Source of the DNA: Rudaea sp. 3F27F6 | GTDB lineage: Bacteria; Pseudomonadota; Gammaproteobacteria; Xanthomonadales; Rhodanobacteraceae | NCBI RefSeq assembly: GCF_005503555.1 | Contig: NZ_SCNG01000001.1 | Location: 558,001 to 622,000, forward strand | Length of the DNA: 64,000 nucleotides | Reading direction: 5' to 3' | In this document: positions 33,648-44,295 of the stretch, one piece after another | Layout of the letters: each line of letters starts with the position of its first letter | How positions within the stretch are numbered: the first letter of the stretch is position 1 | Notes under the pieces: generated by a model | What the model saw: the letters and a program-made list of their open reading frames with translations, nothing else | Told to the model about the DNA's origin: nothing | The model's database searches: none | Translations under genes and position numbers: made by a program

Positions 33648-33676
33648 AAAAAAAGGCCGGCATCATGCCGGCCTTT
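33648..33676 (-). terminator. Terminator between the regulator gene and gfa
   Basis: An 11-bp stem (AAAGGCCGGCA / TGCCGGCCTTT, 33652-33676) with loop TCA. On the minus strand it is followed by a run of seven T, so it ends the fghA-frmA-gfa transcript. On the plus strand the T-tract is short (CTTTGCTT), making it at best a weak terminator for the regulator gene. Confidence 0.85.
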
Positions 33677-33698
33677 GCTTCGTCCCGGTTCGGGCAGC

Positions 33699-34271
33699 TC
33701 AGGTCTTGAGTACACCGTTCTGCTTGGCGACGTGGGTCGCGATCGCGTCCATCAGCGGCGGGCTGAGGCAGTCGTAGGTCGGCAGGCCGAGTTCGTTGAG
33801 CCGTGCGCGCACCGCGCCCATGTTCGCCGGGTCAGCGCCCGATTCGATGATCGAGGACACGAACGCGGCGAAGCCCGGCGCCGACCAGCCGCTGTCGGGC
33901 GACAGTTCGGTATGCACGAAATCGAGACCGTAGAACGGATGCCGGGCGTTCTCGATGCGGCCGTACATGTGCACGCCGCAGCCTTTGCACGCGTGACGCT
34001 GGATCGCCGCTTTCTCGTCGACGACCGCGAGCTTGTCGCCATTGTCGACCACGCTGAGTTTGTCCTTCGACACGACGGCGACGACGGAGAACAGCGCGCC
34101 TTCGGGCTTCCAGCACTTGGTGCAGCCGCAGGCGTGATTGTGCGCGGTCTGCGCATCGATCTTCACCTTGACCGGCTTGTCCGCGCAGCGGCAGACCAGG
34201 GTGCCGCCGGCGAAATCCGGCACGGCGGCCTTGATGCCGTTGTCGACGGCGGGATGAATCGCGGTTGCCAT
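33699..34271 (-). CDS. gfa: S-(hydroxymethyl)glutathione synthase (formaldehyde-activating enzyme)
   Basis: Accelerates the condensation of formaldehyde with glutathione, the first step of glutathione-dependent detoxification. The 190-residue protein has Gfa cysteine clusters [13 protein letters not shown] near residue 25, [17 protein letters not shown] near 45 and [13 protein letters not shown] near 95. I chose the ATG at 34269-34271 ([12 protein letters not shown]) because GGGAGGTAGAG lies just before it; the 13 upstream codons of the open frame are not family-like. It is the last gene of the fghA-frmA-gfa operon. Confidence 0.93.
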   Translation of the reverse strand: MATAIHPAVDNGIKAAVPDFAGGTLVCRCADKPVKVKIDAQTAHNHACGCTKCWKPEGALFSVVAVVSKDKLSVVDNGDKLAVVDEKAAIQRHACKGCGVHMYGRIENARHPFYGLDFVHTELSPDSGWSAPGFAAFVSSIIESGADPANMGAVRARLNELGLPTYDCLSPPLMDAIATHVAKQNGVLKT

Positions 34272-34367
34272 GACTCTACCTCCCGATGTTGTGAGTGGCT
34301 GCTGCGGCATCCCGGCCGGTGCGGATCGCGGCGGCGTGCGCCGCCGCTCCGTTTCCAGAAAACGGAC

Positions 34368-36349
<1,982 letters not shown>

Positions 36350-36381
36350 GATCCTTCGTTGCTTGGATAATCTTGCGGACC

Positions 36382-36398
36382 GCAACGGCACGGCCGTT
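36382..36398 (-). promoter_or_regulatory. Palindrome with GG-N10-GC spacing upstream of fghA
   Basis: AACGG (36384-36388), centre CACGG, CCGTT (36394-36398) is a perfect 5-bp-arm inverted repeat. Read on the minus strand the same bases give GGCCGTGCCGTTGC, i.e. GG at -24, 10 bp, and TTGC at -12, about 33 bp before the fghA ATG. The -24 half is a poor match to TGGCACG. It may be a sigma-54 promoter, an operator, or chance. Confidence 0.3.
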
Positions 36399-36624
36399 CC
36401 TCAAGTCAGGACGAGGATTCTAGGGCGGCTTTGCGGCACGGGGAATGGTGCGCGAAATCTCGGCGTATCGCCGGGCGAATTGTCACGGAAGCGGGACAGA
36501 GGTTACTCCCGTCGTTGGTTGGTGTTCCAGCTTGCGCTGGAGGTGTTGCGTTCGGCCTGTTGTTCCCGCGAAGGCGGGACTCTCGGTAACTGGAGAACTG
36601 GGTCATGCAGAGTTAGTCTTTGCT

Positions 36625-36657
36625 CGTCATTCCCGCGTGCTCTCAGCGGGAATCCAG
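36625..36657 (+). repeat. Family C palindrome
   Basis: CGTCATTCCCGCG on the left and GCGGGAATCCAG on the right, with CTCGTCATTCCC preceded by TTTG. The same ends and orientation occur at 36734-36761, and the same ends bound the GIY-YIG gene at 55022-55421. Confidence 0.85.
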
Positions 36658-36733
36658 TGACTTTGCCTTTGCTTTTCCGTGGGGTCTAGGAGCAGAGCTT
36701 CCACTCGTCCAGCATCTCAGGCTTGCCTTTGCT

Positions 36734-36761
36734 CGTCATTCCCGCGAAAGCGGGAATCCAG
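36734..36761 (+). repeat. Family C palindrome, minimal form
   Basis: A 28-bp unit made of CGTCATTCCCGCG, AAA, GCGGGAATCCAG. The inner stem TTCCCGC/GCGGGAA is perfect. It lies 76 bp from the previous unit in the gene-free island. Confidence 0.85.
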
Positions 36762-36784
36762 CTCTTGCTTTGGTGCTTTTAAGA

Positions 36785-37033
36785 GCCAAGGCTTCCACTC
36801 GTCCTACGGACGAGCGGGTTACTTTCTTTGCTTGCACAAAGAAAGTAACCAAAGAAATGCACCCCGGGAGCCGCGCCGCCTGCGGCGGTTCGCGAGGTCA
36901 TGCCGGGGTTCGCTCGATGGACATCCGTGCCCATTCGCGAACTCGCGCGCATCCTGCGCGCGACCCTGTGGGCGAATCCGTCATGCCCTCGCCGCGGCTG
37001 ACGGGGACCCGAGATCAAAAGACAGATCAAAAG
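36785..37033 (-). repeat. Family B repeat (copy B3, minus orientation)
   Basis: Minus-strand copy of the sequence at 9117-9400. Its stem-loops are at 36817-36850 (GGTTACTTTCTTTG with CAAAGAAAGTAACC) and 36798-36814 (CTCGTCC, TAC, GGACGAG). The stems differ in sequence from the other copies but keep pairing. Confidence 0.85.
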
Positions 37034-37235
37034 CCGCCGTCTACGAAGGTCGTTCTTGCTTCGGCGCGCACGATGCGCGCTGCTCCGGCTTTTCCGGGTC
37101 CCCATTACATTGCGGCGGCAGCGGTCGATAAGGCCCGCAGGGTCGGCGCGATGGATCGCGCCGATTCCGCTATTGCACAGGGATGTGCAATTAGCGGAAC
37201 CCGGCCGCTGACGCGGACCCGGAGCGCAGGATGCG

Positions 37236-37345
37236 CGTAGGGCGCAATGTTCTGGGGCGGCGTTTCTTTGGTTACTTTCTTGTCGCTGTAGACAAGAAAG
37301 TGACCCGCTCGCCCAAAGGGCGAGTGGAAGCCTCTGCTCTTAAAC
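37236..37345 (+). repeat. Family B repeat (copy B4, plus orientation, hairpin end)
   Basis: Contains GGTTACTTTCTTGTC paired with GACAAGAAAGTGACC at 37270-37305 and CTCGCCC, AAA, GGGCGAG at 37308-37324. With B3 it forms a head-to-head pair. Upstream (about 37180-37200) another hairpin, TTGCACA, GGGA, TGTGCAA, replaces the ATGGATGTCCAT arm found in B1. Confidence 0.8.
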
Positions 37346-37365
37346 AAACCAAAGCAAAGCAAAAG

Positions 37366-37392
37366 CTGGATTCCGGCTTCCGCCGGAATGAC
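37366..37392. repeat. Family C variant palindrome
   Basis: CTGGATTCCGGCTTCCGCCGGAATGAC keeps the CTGGATTCC and GGAATGAC ends of family C but has a TTCCGGC/GCCGGAA core. It appears in inverse orientation relative to the units at 36625 and 36734. Confidence 0.75.
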
Positions 37393-37404
37393 AAGCCGAA
37401 GAAG

Positions 37405-37468
37405 CAAAGTCGCTGGATGACCAGCCCTACGGCTGTTGAGAGCCCCGCCAAGAGCATGCGGGGATGAC
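37405..37468 (+). repeat. Family F module, second copy
   Basis: Begins CAAAGTCGCTGGATGACC and ends with AGAGCATGCGGGGATGAC. It is almost identical over about 60 bp to 9415-9480, and in both places it lies downstream of a plus-orientation family B copy. Confidence 0.8.
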
Positions 37469-37561
37469 GGACAGAGAGCCGAAGCAGGGTGAACGCCAAC
37501 CCTCTCCCCATTGAAAATCCAGCCCTCAGAGATCGAAGAACAAAACCACTAAATAGTGACG

Positions 37562-39682
37562 TCAGGGCGCCGTCCACTTCTTCAACCAGGCATTGACCGT
37601 ATCGTGCCAGAGCACACTGTTCTGCGGCTTCAGCACCCAATGGTTCTCGTCGGGAAACGTCAGCAGCTCGCTCGGAATGCCGCGACGTTGCAGTGCGGTG
37701 AAGGCGGCGAGGCCCTGTTCGACCGGAATGCGGAAATCCTTCTCGCTGTGGATCACGAGCATCGGCACGCGCCAGTCTTTGACGTAGTTGACCGGGTTGA
37801 ATTTCTCGTAGTTCTCCGGCTTGTCCCACGGCGTACCCTTGTTCTCCCATTCGGAGAACCAGAGTTCCTCGGTCGAGTAGCCCATCATGCGGTTGTCGAA
37901 CACGCCGTCGTGGTCGACCAGGCACTTCCACGGCTGGTTCCACTTGCCGGCGATCCAGTAAACCATGAAGCCGCCGTACGATGCGCCGAGCGCGCAGGCG
38001 CGGCCGCCGTCGAGAAAAGTATATTTTTCCTGCGCAGCAGCCCAGCCTTTCTGCAGGTCTTCGAGCGGCTTGCCGCCCCAGTCGCCCGAGATCGAATCGG
38101 TGAAGGCCTGGCCGTATCCGGTCGAGCCATGGAAGTTGATCATGACGACGGCAAAGCCCTGGCCCGCATAGGTCTGCGGATTCCAGCGGTAGCTCCAATC
38201 GTTGCCGAACGCGCCCTGCGGACCGCCGTGAATCAGGAACGCGACCGGGTACTTCTTGCTCTTGTCGAAACCAACCGGCTTGACCACGTAGCCCTGTACG
38301 CTGTCGCCGTTCGCGCCTTTGAAGGTGAACGGTTCGAATGCGCCGGTGTCGACGAAGGCCATCTTGGTCGAGTTCTGATTAGTCAGCTCGGCGACTTTGC
38401 CGCCGCGCGCGGCGACGCGGAACAGATCGGCAGGCGTCTTCAGCGTGGCGCGTGAGAACACGATCGTATCGCCCTGCACCGCATAGTCGTGCACCGCGCC
38501 TTCGCCGGCGATCTTGGTCGCCTTGCCCGACGCCACGTCGATCGCAAACAGCGGATGCTCGCCGTTTTCGTCGGCAGTCGCGAACAAGGTTTTGCCGTCG
38601 GCCGAGAGCTTCAAGCCGCCCGCGGAACGGTCCCATTGCGGAGCGATCTCACGCGTCGCGCCGCTCGTCAGGTCCATCGCCATGATGGCGAAGCGGTCAG
38701 CTTCGAAACCCGGACGCTTCATCGCGAGGTAGTACAGCGTCTTGCCGTCGGCGGACGCGACGGGCGCAGTATCCCAGGCGAGATTCGCCTGAGTCAGATT
38801 CTTCGGCGCCGCACTGCCGTCGCTCGGCACCGAGTAGATGTCGAAATTCGTCGACCACGGCTCGCTCGTGCCGGCAATGCGCACGCTGAAGTAGGTGGTC
38901 TTGCCGTCGGCCGAGAAGGCGAACTCGTCGTCGCCGCCGAACGGCTTGGAGGGAACGTCGCCGTCGATGCCCTGGCTCAGCAGCTTCGGTGCGCCGATTT
39001 TTCCGCTCGCATCGACCGGCGCGACGAACAACTGCGAACGGCTTCCGTCGGCCCAAGTGTCCCAGTGACGCACGAAGAGCTTGTCGTAGACGCGCCCGCT
39101 GGCCTTGCTCTTTTCTTTGTCGTCGGTGTGCTTTTTCGTGCACGCAATCGGGTCGGCATCCTTCGCGCATGCCTCTTGGATATCGAGCGCGAGCAGCACC
39201 TGTTTGCCGTCCGCCGAAAACTTGTAGGCGTTGACGTCGAGGGCGAGTTTGCTCGCCTGCACCGCGGGCTGGCGATGATCGAACTCCGCGTGGTAGGGAA
39301 CGCCGAGGACTTTTCCGTCTTTGACGTGGGAGTCGAAAGCACCGGCGACTTCCTGGCGCCAGATCTGGCCTTTGTCCTGGTAGTACACCGCGCTGCCGTC
39401 CGCCGACCAGCGCGGCGTCATCGCATTGACGGAGGCATCGGTCAGCCGCAGGCTTTCCGCCTTCGGGTTGGTCAGGTCGAGCAACCAGATGCCGTTCTTG
39501 CCCTTGTTCTTCTCGTAATCGGTTTCGCGTACCTGGTACGCGACGCGCTTGCCGTCGGGCGAAATCTGCGGATCGCTGACGCGATCGAGCATGACCAGAT
39601 CGTGGATGCCGAACGGATGCGGCACGGAGGCGGATGCCTGTGCACAGAGGAGCAGCGACACGGCCGCGGCCAACACTTTCAT
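37562..39682 (-). CDS. Secreted S9 family dipeptidyl peptidase (DPP5-like)
   Basis: A serine peptidase of the prolyl-oligopeptidase family, exported by signal peptide MKVLAAAVSLLLCAQASAS. Of 706 residues, the N-terminal two thirds form a WD40-like propeller (repeated SPDGK/SADGK motifs). The C-terminal hydrolase has Ser in ALGASYGGFMVYWIAG near residue 566 and His in FPDENHWVLK near 685. The sequence after the nucleophile (DNRMMGYSTEELWF) is like DPP5 enzymes, which release dipeptides in the periplasm. A good GGGAGAGAG precedes the ATG. It follows manC by 79 bp on the same strand. Confidence 0.88.
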   Translation of the reverse strand: MKVLAAAVSLLLCAQASASVPHPFGIHDLVMLDRVSDPQISPDGKRVAYQVRETDYEKNKGKNGIWLLDLTNPKAESLRLTDASVNAMTPRWSADGSAVYYQDKGQIWRQEVAGAFDSHVKDGKVLGVPYHAEFDHRQPAVQASKLALDVNAYKFSADGKQVLLALDIQEACAKDADPIACTKKHTDDKEKSKASGRVYDKLFVRHWDTWADGSRSQLFVAPVDASGKIGAPKLLSQGIDGDVPSKPFGGDDEFAFSADGKTTYFSVRIAGTSEPWSTNFDIYSVPSDGSAAPKNLTQANLAWDTAPVASADGKTLYYLAMKRPGFEADRFAIMAMDLTSGATREIAPQWDRSAGGLKLSADGKTLFATADENGEHPLFAIDVASGKATKIAGEGAVHDYAVQGDTIVFSRATLKTPADLFRVAARGGKVAELTNQNSTKMAFVDTGAFEPFTFKGANGDSVQGYVVKPVGFDKSKKYPVAFLIHGGPQGAFGNDWSYRWNPQTYAGQGFAVVMINFHGSTGYGQAFTDSISGDWGGKPLEDLQKGWAAAQEKYTFLDGGRACALGASYGGFMVYWIAGKWNQPWKCLVDHDGVFDNRMMGYSTEELWFSEWENKGTPWDKPENYEKFNPVNYVKDWRVPMLVIHSEKDFRIPVEQGLAAFTALQRRGIPSELLTFPDENHWVLKPQNSVLWHDTVNAWLKKWTAP

Positions 39683-39761
39683 TTCTCTCTCCCGACGGTA
39701 GTTTTTGTTTTTGCGCGTCGCTCCCGCGTCCGCGGAAGCGACGGATTTCGAATTCGCGAAC

Positions 39762-41216
39762 TTAGGAAGCCTTGGCCGGCACCGGCACGCGGCCGTAGCG
39801 ATCTTCGAGACGCACGATATCGTCCTCGCCGAAATAATCGCCGCACTGCACCTCGATCAGGTGGATATCGGTGTCGGTCGGATTTTCCAGACGATGCAGG
39901 GTCTCGACCGGGATGTAGCAGGACTCGTTGCGGTTGAGCAGGAATTCTTTGTCGCCGACGCGCACCTTGGCCGTGCCCTGGACGACGGTCCAGTGCTCGC
40001 TGCGGCGGTGGTGCAGCTGCAGGCTCAGCACCTGGCCCGGCTTGACCGTAAGGCGCTTGACCTTGCAGTCGCTCTCGTCCTCGAGCACGGTGTAGCTGCC
40101 CCACGGGCGGTGCACGGTCTGGTGATGGCGTACGCTGTGATGGTCGTCGACGCGCAGTTGCTCGACGACCTGCTTGACCTGCTGCACGTGCTCGCGATCG
40201 GAGACGAGCACGGCGTCGCCCGTATCGACGATGACGAGATCCTTCACTCCGACGACGGCGACGATGCGCTTGTCGCTCTGGATGTAGCAATTCTCGCTGC
40301 CGACCACGACGGCCTTGCCGTGCACGCGGTTGCCGGCCGCGTCGGCCTGGGTCGATGACGGAATCTCGCTGACCGCCTTCCACGAACCGACGTCGCTCCA
40401 GTCGAAGCCCGCGGCGACGACCGCACGGCGTTGCGCACGCTCCATCACCGCGTAGTCGATCGAGATATCGGGCTGGGCGAGGAAGCTGTCCTTGTCGTAC
40501 TCGACCGGGCTCTCGTGCGCGCGCGCGCTGGCATGGCAGGCCTGCGCAGCGGCCAGCACGTCGGGGCAGGTCTGCTGCGCCGCTTCGAGCAGGGCGTCGG
40601 CGCGGAAGCAGAACATGCCGGAATTCCACACATAGTCGCCACTGGCGAGATATTCCTTCGCCTTGTCCAGGCTCGGCTTCTCGACGAAGGCTTCGATCTG
40701 CCTCTCCACGCCGTTGCCGATCGCCGCGCCCTGCTTGATGTAGCCGAAACCCGTGTCGGGATGCTGCGGCGGAATGCCGAAGGTGACCAGCCAGCCGTCC
40801 TGCGCGAGCGTCCGCGCACGCGCGACGTCGGCGACGAAGGCATCGACATCGTTGATCAGATGATCGGCGGCGAGGATCAGCAGGCACGCGTCCGCACCGA
40901 AATGCTCGCGCACGTGCAGCGCGGCGAGCACGATCGCCGGTGCGGTGTTGCGCCCGGCCGGTTCGAGCAGGAAGCGCATGCGGTCGATGTTCGCGCCCGG
41001 ATGGCGCGCGTATTCGTCGCGGTTGAGGAAGTAGAAGTCGCGCCCGGTCACGGTGAGCACGTTGCCTTCGCTGGCCACGCGCAGCGCACGCGTCAAGGTC
41101 TTGTAGAGCAGCGATTCGCCGTCGGCCATGCGCATGAACGGCTTCGGATACGCGCTGCGCGACACCGGCCAGAGGCGGGTTCCGGCGCCGCCGGAGAGGA
41201 TTACGGGAATCAACAT
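39762..41216 (-). CDS. manC: Mannose-1-phosphate guanylyltransferase / mannose-6-phosphate isomerase
   Basis: Type II bifunctional enzyme that supplies GDP-mannose for surface polysaccharides. The 484 residues contain the pyrophosphorylase start MLIPVILSGGAGTRLWPVSR, a typical FVEKPSLDKAKEYLASGDYV near residue 155, and a C-terminal cupin isomerase domain. The cupin has HRPWGSYTVLEDE near 362, QLHHRRSEHWTVVQGTAKV near 400, and VQCGDYFGEDDIVRLEDRYG near the end. GGAG lies about 10 bp before the start. It follows rfbD by 73 bp and completes a nucleotide-sugar operon. Confidence 0.95.
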   Translation of the reverse strand: MLIPVILSGGAGTRLWPVSRSAYPKPFMRMADGESLLYKTLTRALRVASEGNVLTVTGRDFYFLNRDEYARHPGANIDRMRFLLEPAGRNTAPAIVLAALHVREHFGADACLLILAADHLINDVDAFVADVARARTLAQDGWLVTFGIPPQHPDTGFGYIKQGAAIGNGVERQIEAFVEKPSLDKAKEYLASGDYVWNSGMFCFRADALLEAAQQTCPDVLAAAQACHASARAHESPVEYDKDSFLAQPDISIDYAVMERAQRRAVVAAGFDWSDVGSWKAVSEIPSSTQADAAGNRVHGKAVVVGSENCYIQSDKRIVAVVGVKDLVIVDTGDAVLVSDREHVQQVKQVVEQLRVDDHHSVRHHQTVHRPWGSYTVLEDESDCKVKRLTVKPGQVLSLQLHHRRSEHWTVVQGTAKVRVGDKEFLLNRNESCYIPVETLHRLENPTDTDIHLIEVQCGDYFGEDDIVRLEDRYGRVPVPAKAS

Positions 41217-41289
41217 CGGTACGTCTCCATTTCGACGGCCGTCGCCGGCCGCACATCTTTTCTCGCGGCATCCCCTGACCGCACTCTTT

Positions 41290-42231
41290 TCACTGGGCGG
41301 CGTGGCCGCCGTTTTCGGCCAGTTCGCCGATCACCGCGTCGAGCCCGGACCGCCAATCCGGCAGAACCACGCCGAAGCGCTCGCGCAGCTTCGAGGTGTC
41401 CAGCACGGAATAGGCCGGGCGCCGCGCCTTGGTCGGAAAATCCGCGCTGCGGATCGCCGCCACCTCTACTTCGCGCGGGATCAGCCCCGCCGCGGCCGCC
41501 CGTGCCACGATCGCCCGGGCGAATCCGCACCACGTCGTCTCCCCGGCCGCAGCCAGGTGATACGCGCCATTGTACCCTGCGCGGCCCGCCGCATCGCCAT
41601 CGGACCAGCGTTTGAGCACGGCGGCGGTGGTCGCCGCGATCAATCGGCTCGAGGTCGGCGCGCCGTGCTGGTCGTCGACCACGGTCAGGCGGTCGCGCTC
41701 GCGCGCCAGGCGCAGCATGGTGCGCAGGAAGTTGCCCCCACGCGCGCCGTAAACCCAGGCCGTGCGCAGGATCAGGTGCGCACAGCCCGCCTCGCGCAGC
41801 GCGGTCTCGCCGGCAAGCTTGCTGCGCCCGTAGACGCCGAGCGGCGCGGTCGCGTCATCCTCGCGATATGGCCGCGCGTCCTGTCCGTCGAACACGTAGT
41901 CGGTCGAATAGTGGACGACGAGCGCCCCGCTGCGCGCGGCCCAGGCGCCGATCTGGGCCAGCGCTTCGCCGTTGATCCGCGCGGCAAGCTCCGCCTCGTC
42001 CTCGGCGCGGTCGACCGCGGTGTACGCGGCCGCATTGACGACGATGTCCCAGGACTCCCCCTGCAGCGCTTGAGCGAGCGAATCCGCGTCGCCGAGGTCG
42101 GCACGCAGGCCATCGATGCCGCCCGGCAGCTTGCCGCCACGCGTCGCCGCGGCGAGCGCGCCGAGCGGCGCGAGTGCGCGCTGCAGTTCGAAACCGACCT
42201 GGCCGTTCGCGCCGAGCAGCAGGATCTTCAT
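41290..42231 (-). CDS. rfbD: dTDP-4-dehydrorhamnose reductase
   Basis: Last step of dTDP-L-rhamnose synthesis, reducing the 4-keto group. The 313-residue SDR protein starts MKILLLGANGQVGFELQRAL (NAD(P)H-binding), has YSTDYVFDGQDARPY near residue 110, and the catalytic Tyr-Lys in GVYGRSKLAGE near 135. Its ATG overlaps the stop of the S9 peptidase gene at 42228 as ATGA, so the reductase is translationally coupled to a peptidase instead of to rfbC as usual. Confidence 0.95.
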   Translation of the reverse strand: MKILLLGANGQVGFELQRALAPLGALAAATRGGKLPGGIDGLRADLGDADSLAQALQGESWDIVVNAAAYTAVDRAEDEAELAARINGEALAQIGAWAARSGALVVHYSTDYVFDGQDARPYREDDATAPLGVYGRSKLAGETALREAGCAHLILRTAWVYGARGGNFLRTMLRLARERDRLTVVDDQHGAPTSSRLIAATTAAVLKRWSDGDAAGRAGYNGAYHLAAAGETTWCGFARAIVARAAAAGLIPREVEVAAIRSADFPTKARRPAYSVLDTSKLRERFGVVLPDWRSGLDAVIGELAENGGHAAQ

Positions 42232-44207
42232 TTTTTCTCCACGGCCTTATTTCCGGAGCCGATATTCTTATCCAGAAAGGCAAGCATTTTCTCGTACAGA
42301 TCAGCGACGTGCTTTTCGTCGTAGAAACCGTGGCCCTCGGTACGCTCGTAAATCCATTCCGGCGGATTGCCGGCCTTTTCGAGCGCGAGGCGCATGCTCT
42401 CGCCCTGCGCCTTCGGCACTCTCTCGTCGGCGCCGCCGACCACGAGCATCACCTTGGCCTTGATCCGGTCCGCATAGCCGACCGGCGAGCGCGCGGCGAG
42501 ATCGGTCGCGTCCTTGCCGAGCACATTGTCCAGATATCCCTCGGACGAGGCCGAACCGATCAGGTCGCTGCGCCGCGACCACAGATTCAGGTCGTAGATG
42601 CCGACGTAACCGATCGCGCAGCGGTACAGGTCCGGCTCCTTGGAGACGCCGCGCAGCGCAGCGTAGCCGCCGTAGCTGGAGCCATAGATGCAGATGCGGC
42701 CGGCATCGGCGATGCCGCGGTCGATCGCCCAGCGCGTCGCGTCGGTCACGTCGTCCTGCATCTTGTTGCCCCACTCGCGATAGCCTGCTTTGATAAATTC
42801 GCCGTCGTAACCGCCCGAACCGCGGAAATTCACTTGCAGCACCGCATAACCGCGCGTGGCGAAAAGCTGCACGTCGGAGTCGTATCCCCACACGTCGAAT
42901 ACTCCGTACGGACCGCCGTGGACCATGACGACCGTGGGCAGATTCTTCGCCTGCTCCTTGCTCGGCGGAAGGGTCAGATAGCCATGCAGATCGAGGCCGT
43001 CGCGCGCCTTCAGGGCGATCGGCTCCATTTGCGCCATCCGGCCCGGCTTGATCCAGGATCTGCGTTCGAGCAGTGCGGTCAGCTTTTTCGTCTCGGTTTC
43101 GTAGAGATAGAACACGCCGGGATCGTCACCGCCGCTCGCGAGCAGGATCGCCTTCTTGCCGTCGCGTGTCGCGTTGATGATCTCCACGTCGACGCCCGGA
43201 AGCTGCTTCATCACCGAAATGAGCGCGGCCGCTTCGGGCGCGTTCTTGTCGAGCAGGGCCGTCGCCGGCCGGCCCGCATGCGTGCGTATCGCGAAAGCAT
43301 CGAGGCCGTCGAACGTCGGCACCAGGTAGCCTTTGGCACCGTCGGCCGACGTCCACAAGGTATCGAGCTTGCGCGTCTTGCTGTTCCATTTGCAGATGCT
43401 GTTTCCGTTCTTGCAATACGCGTAGACCGATTCATTGCCGCGGTCGAACTGGATCGGCGCGAACGCCTCCGCGTTTCCACCGGCGACCTGCGTCCATTCG
43501 CCGTCGGCGGAATCGCGGTAGAACACCTTGCCGATGAAAATCGTGTCGTCGGTACTGCCATAGTACATCCTGATCACGCCCTTGTTGTCGGCGAGAAATT
43601 TCGCACCGCGCAGCGGCGAGCTGGACATGCGCACCTTCTTGCCGTCGCGCAGATCGATCTTGTAGGCGGTCGGATTCACATCGCTGCTGTTGCCCGTGCC
43701 GAGCCACGGATAGGAGGCGATCAGCGCATGCGTGGGATCGTCACGCAGCGGCGAAATCAATTCTCCCGTCGCGCGCTCGCTCGTCACGACCTGGATATTC
43801 GTTCCCGTGGATTGGCGCTCATTGCCTGCGCGCACGCCGAAGATCAGGGCGCTGCCCGTACCGTCCGCTTTCACCGTGTACAGCTCACCGGTGCCTGCCG
43901 GGTTGAGCGCGGTGCCGGAATGGACGGTGACCGAGTACATCACGCGATCGGGAGCGACCCACTCGAAACTGCCGACATCCTCGTTGGTGTTGCGCGGATT
44001 GACGTTCACACCGCTCTTGTCGGCGAGCCGGATCAGACTCAGCACGGTCTTTTCGCCGACGATGCCGGTAACCGCCACATAGTCCCCATCGGGCGAAATC
44101 TTCGCATCTTTGTAGGTAGGGTGCCGCGCCAAGTCCATGACCGGAACTTCCGCGACAACGACACCCGACACCGCGACGAGAAACATCGCCAACCATCCCC
44201 TGTTCAT
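42228..44207 (-). CDS. Secreted S9 family oligopeptidase, paralog 1
   Basis: A 659-residue exported peptidase (signal peptide MNRGWLAMFLVAVSGVVVA). The propeller is followed by the alpha/beta hydrolase with Ser in YGSSYGGYAALRGV near residue 505, Asp in VVGGADERVP near 610 and His in TEGHGFYDEKH near 640. These fit the acylaminoacyl-peptidase-like branch of family S9. Start: ATG 44207 with AAGGGGTG upstream; the long upstream open frame is antisense noise. It overlaps rfbD by 4 bp and is about half identical by eye to the next gene, so the two are tandem duplicates. A role in trimming surface peptides is inference only. Confidence 0.87.
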   Translation of the reverse strand: MNRGWLAMFLVAVSGVVVAEVPVMDLARHPTYKDAKISPDGDYVAVTGIVGEKTVLSLIRLADKSGVNVNPRNTNEDVGSFEWVAPDRVMYSVTVHSGTALNPAGTGELYTVKADGTGSALIFGVRAGNERQSTGTNIQVVTSERATGELISPLRDDPTHALIASYPWLGTGNSSDVNPTAYKIDLRDGKKVRMSSSPLRGAKFLADNKGVIRMYYGSTDDTIFIGKVFYRDSADGEWTQVAGGNAEAFAPIQFDRGNESVYAYCKNGNSICKWNSKTRKLDTLWTSADGAKGYLVPTFDGLDAFAIRTHAGRPATALLDKNAPEAAALISVMKQLPGVDVEIINATRDGKKAILLASGGDDPGVFYLYETETKKLTALLERRSWIKPGRMAQMEPIALKARDGLDLHGYLTLPPSKEQAKNLPTVVMVHGGPYGVFDVWGYDSDVQLFATRGYAVLQVNFRGSGGYDGEFIKAGYREWGNKMQDDVTDATRWAIDRGIADAGRICIYGSSYGGYAALRGVSKEPDLYRCAIGYVGIYDLNLWSRRSDLIGSASSEGYLDNVLGKDATDLAARSPVGYADRIKAKVMLVVGGADERVPKAQGESMRLALEKAGNPPEWIYERTEGHGFYDEKHVADLYEKMLAFLDKNIGSGNKAVEKK

Positions 44208-44295
44208 CACTTTCACCCCTTGCTCCTTTGATTGAAATACCGTTGACCCACTGGAAAACCCGTTTGGCAAAATTGGGCGACGTACCGGACTCCCG

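Larger units (their letters stand above)
36406..37561. other. Repeat-dense island without genes
   Basis: This 1.16-kb gap between fghA and the DPP5 gene holds no supported gene. In order it contains two family C units (36625, 36734), family B copy B3 in minus orientation (36785-37033), a B-like stretch with different hairpin arms (about 37040-37240), family B copy B4 in plus orientation (37240-37345), a family C variant with a GGATTCC-type core (37366-37392) and a family F module (37405-37468). The last 90 bp show nothing further. Confidence 0.8.

Noticed and set aside
42174-44231. 685-codon plus-strand open frame
   Set aside because: Antisense to the S9 peptidase gene; the translated text has no domain pattern.
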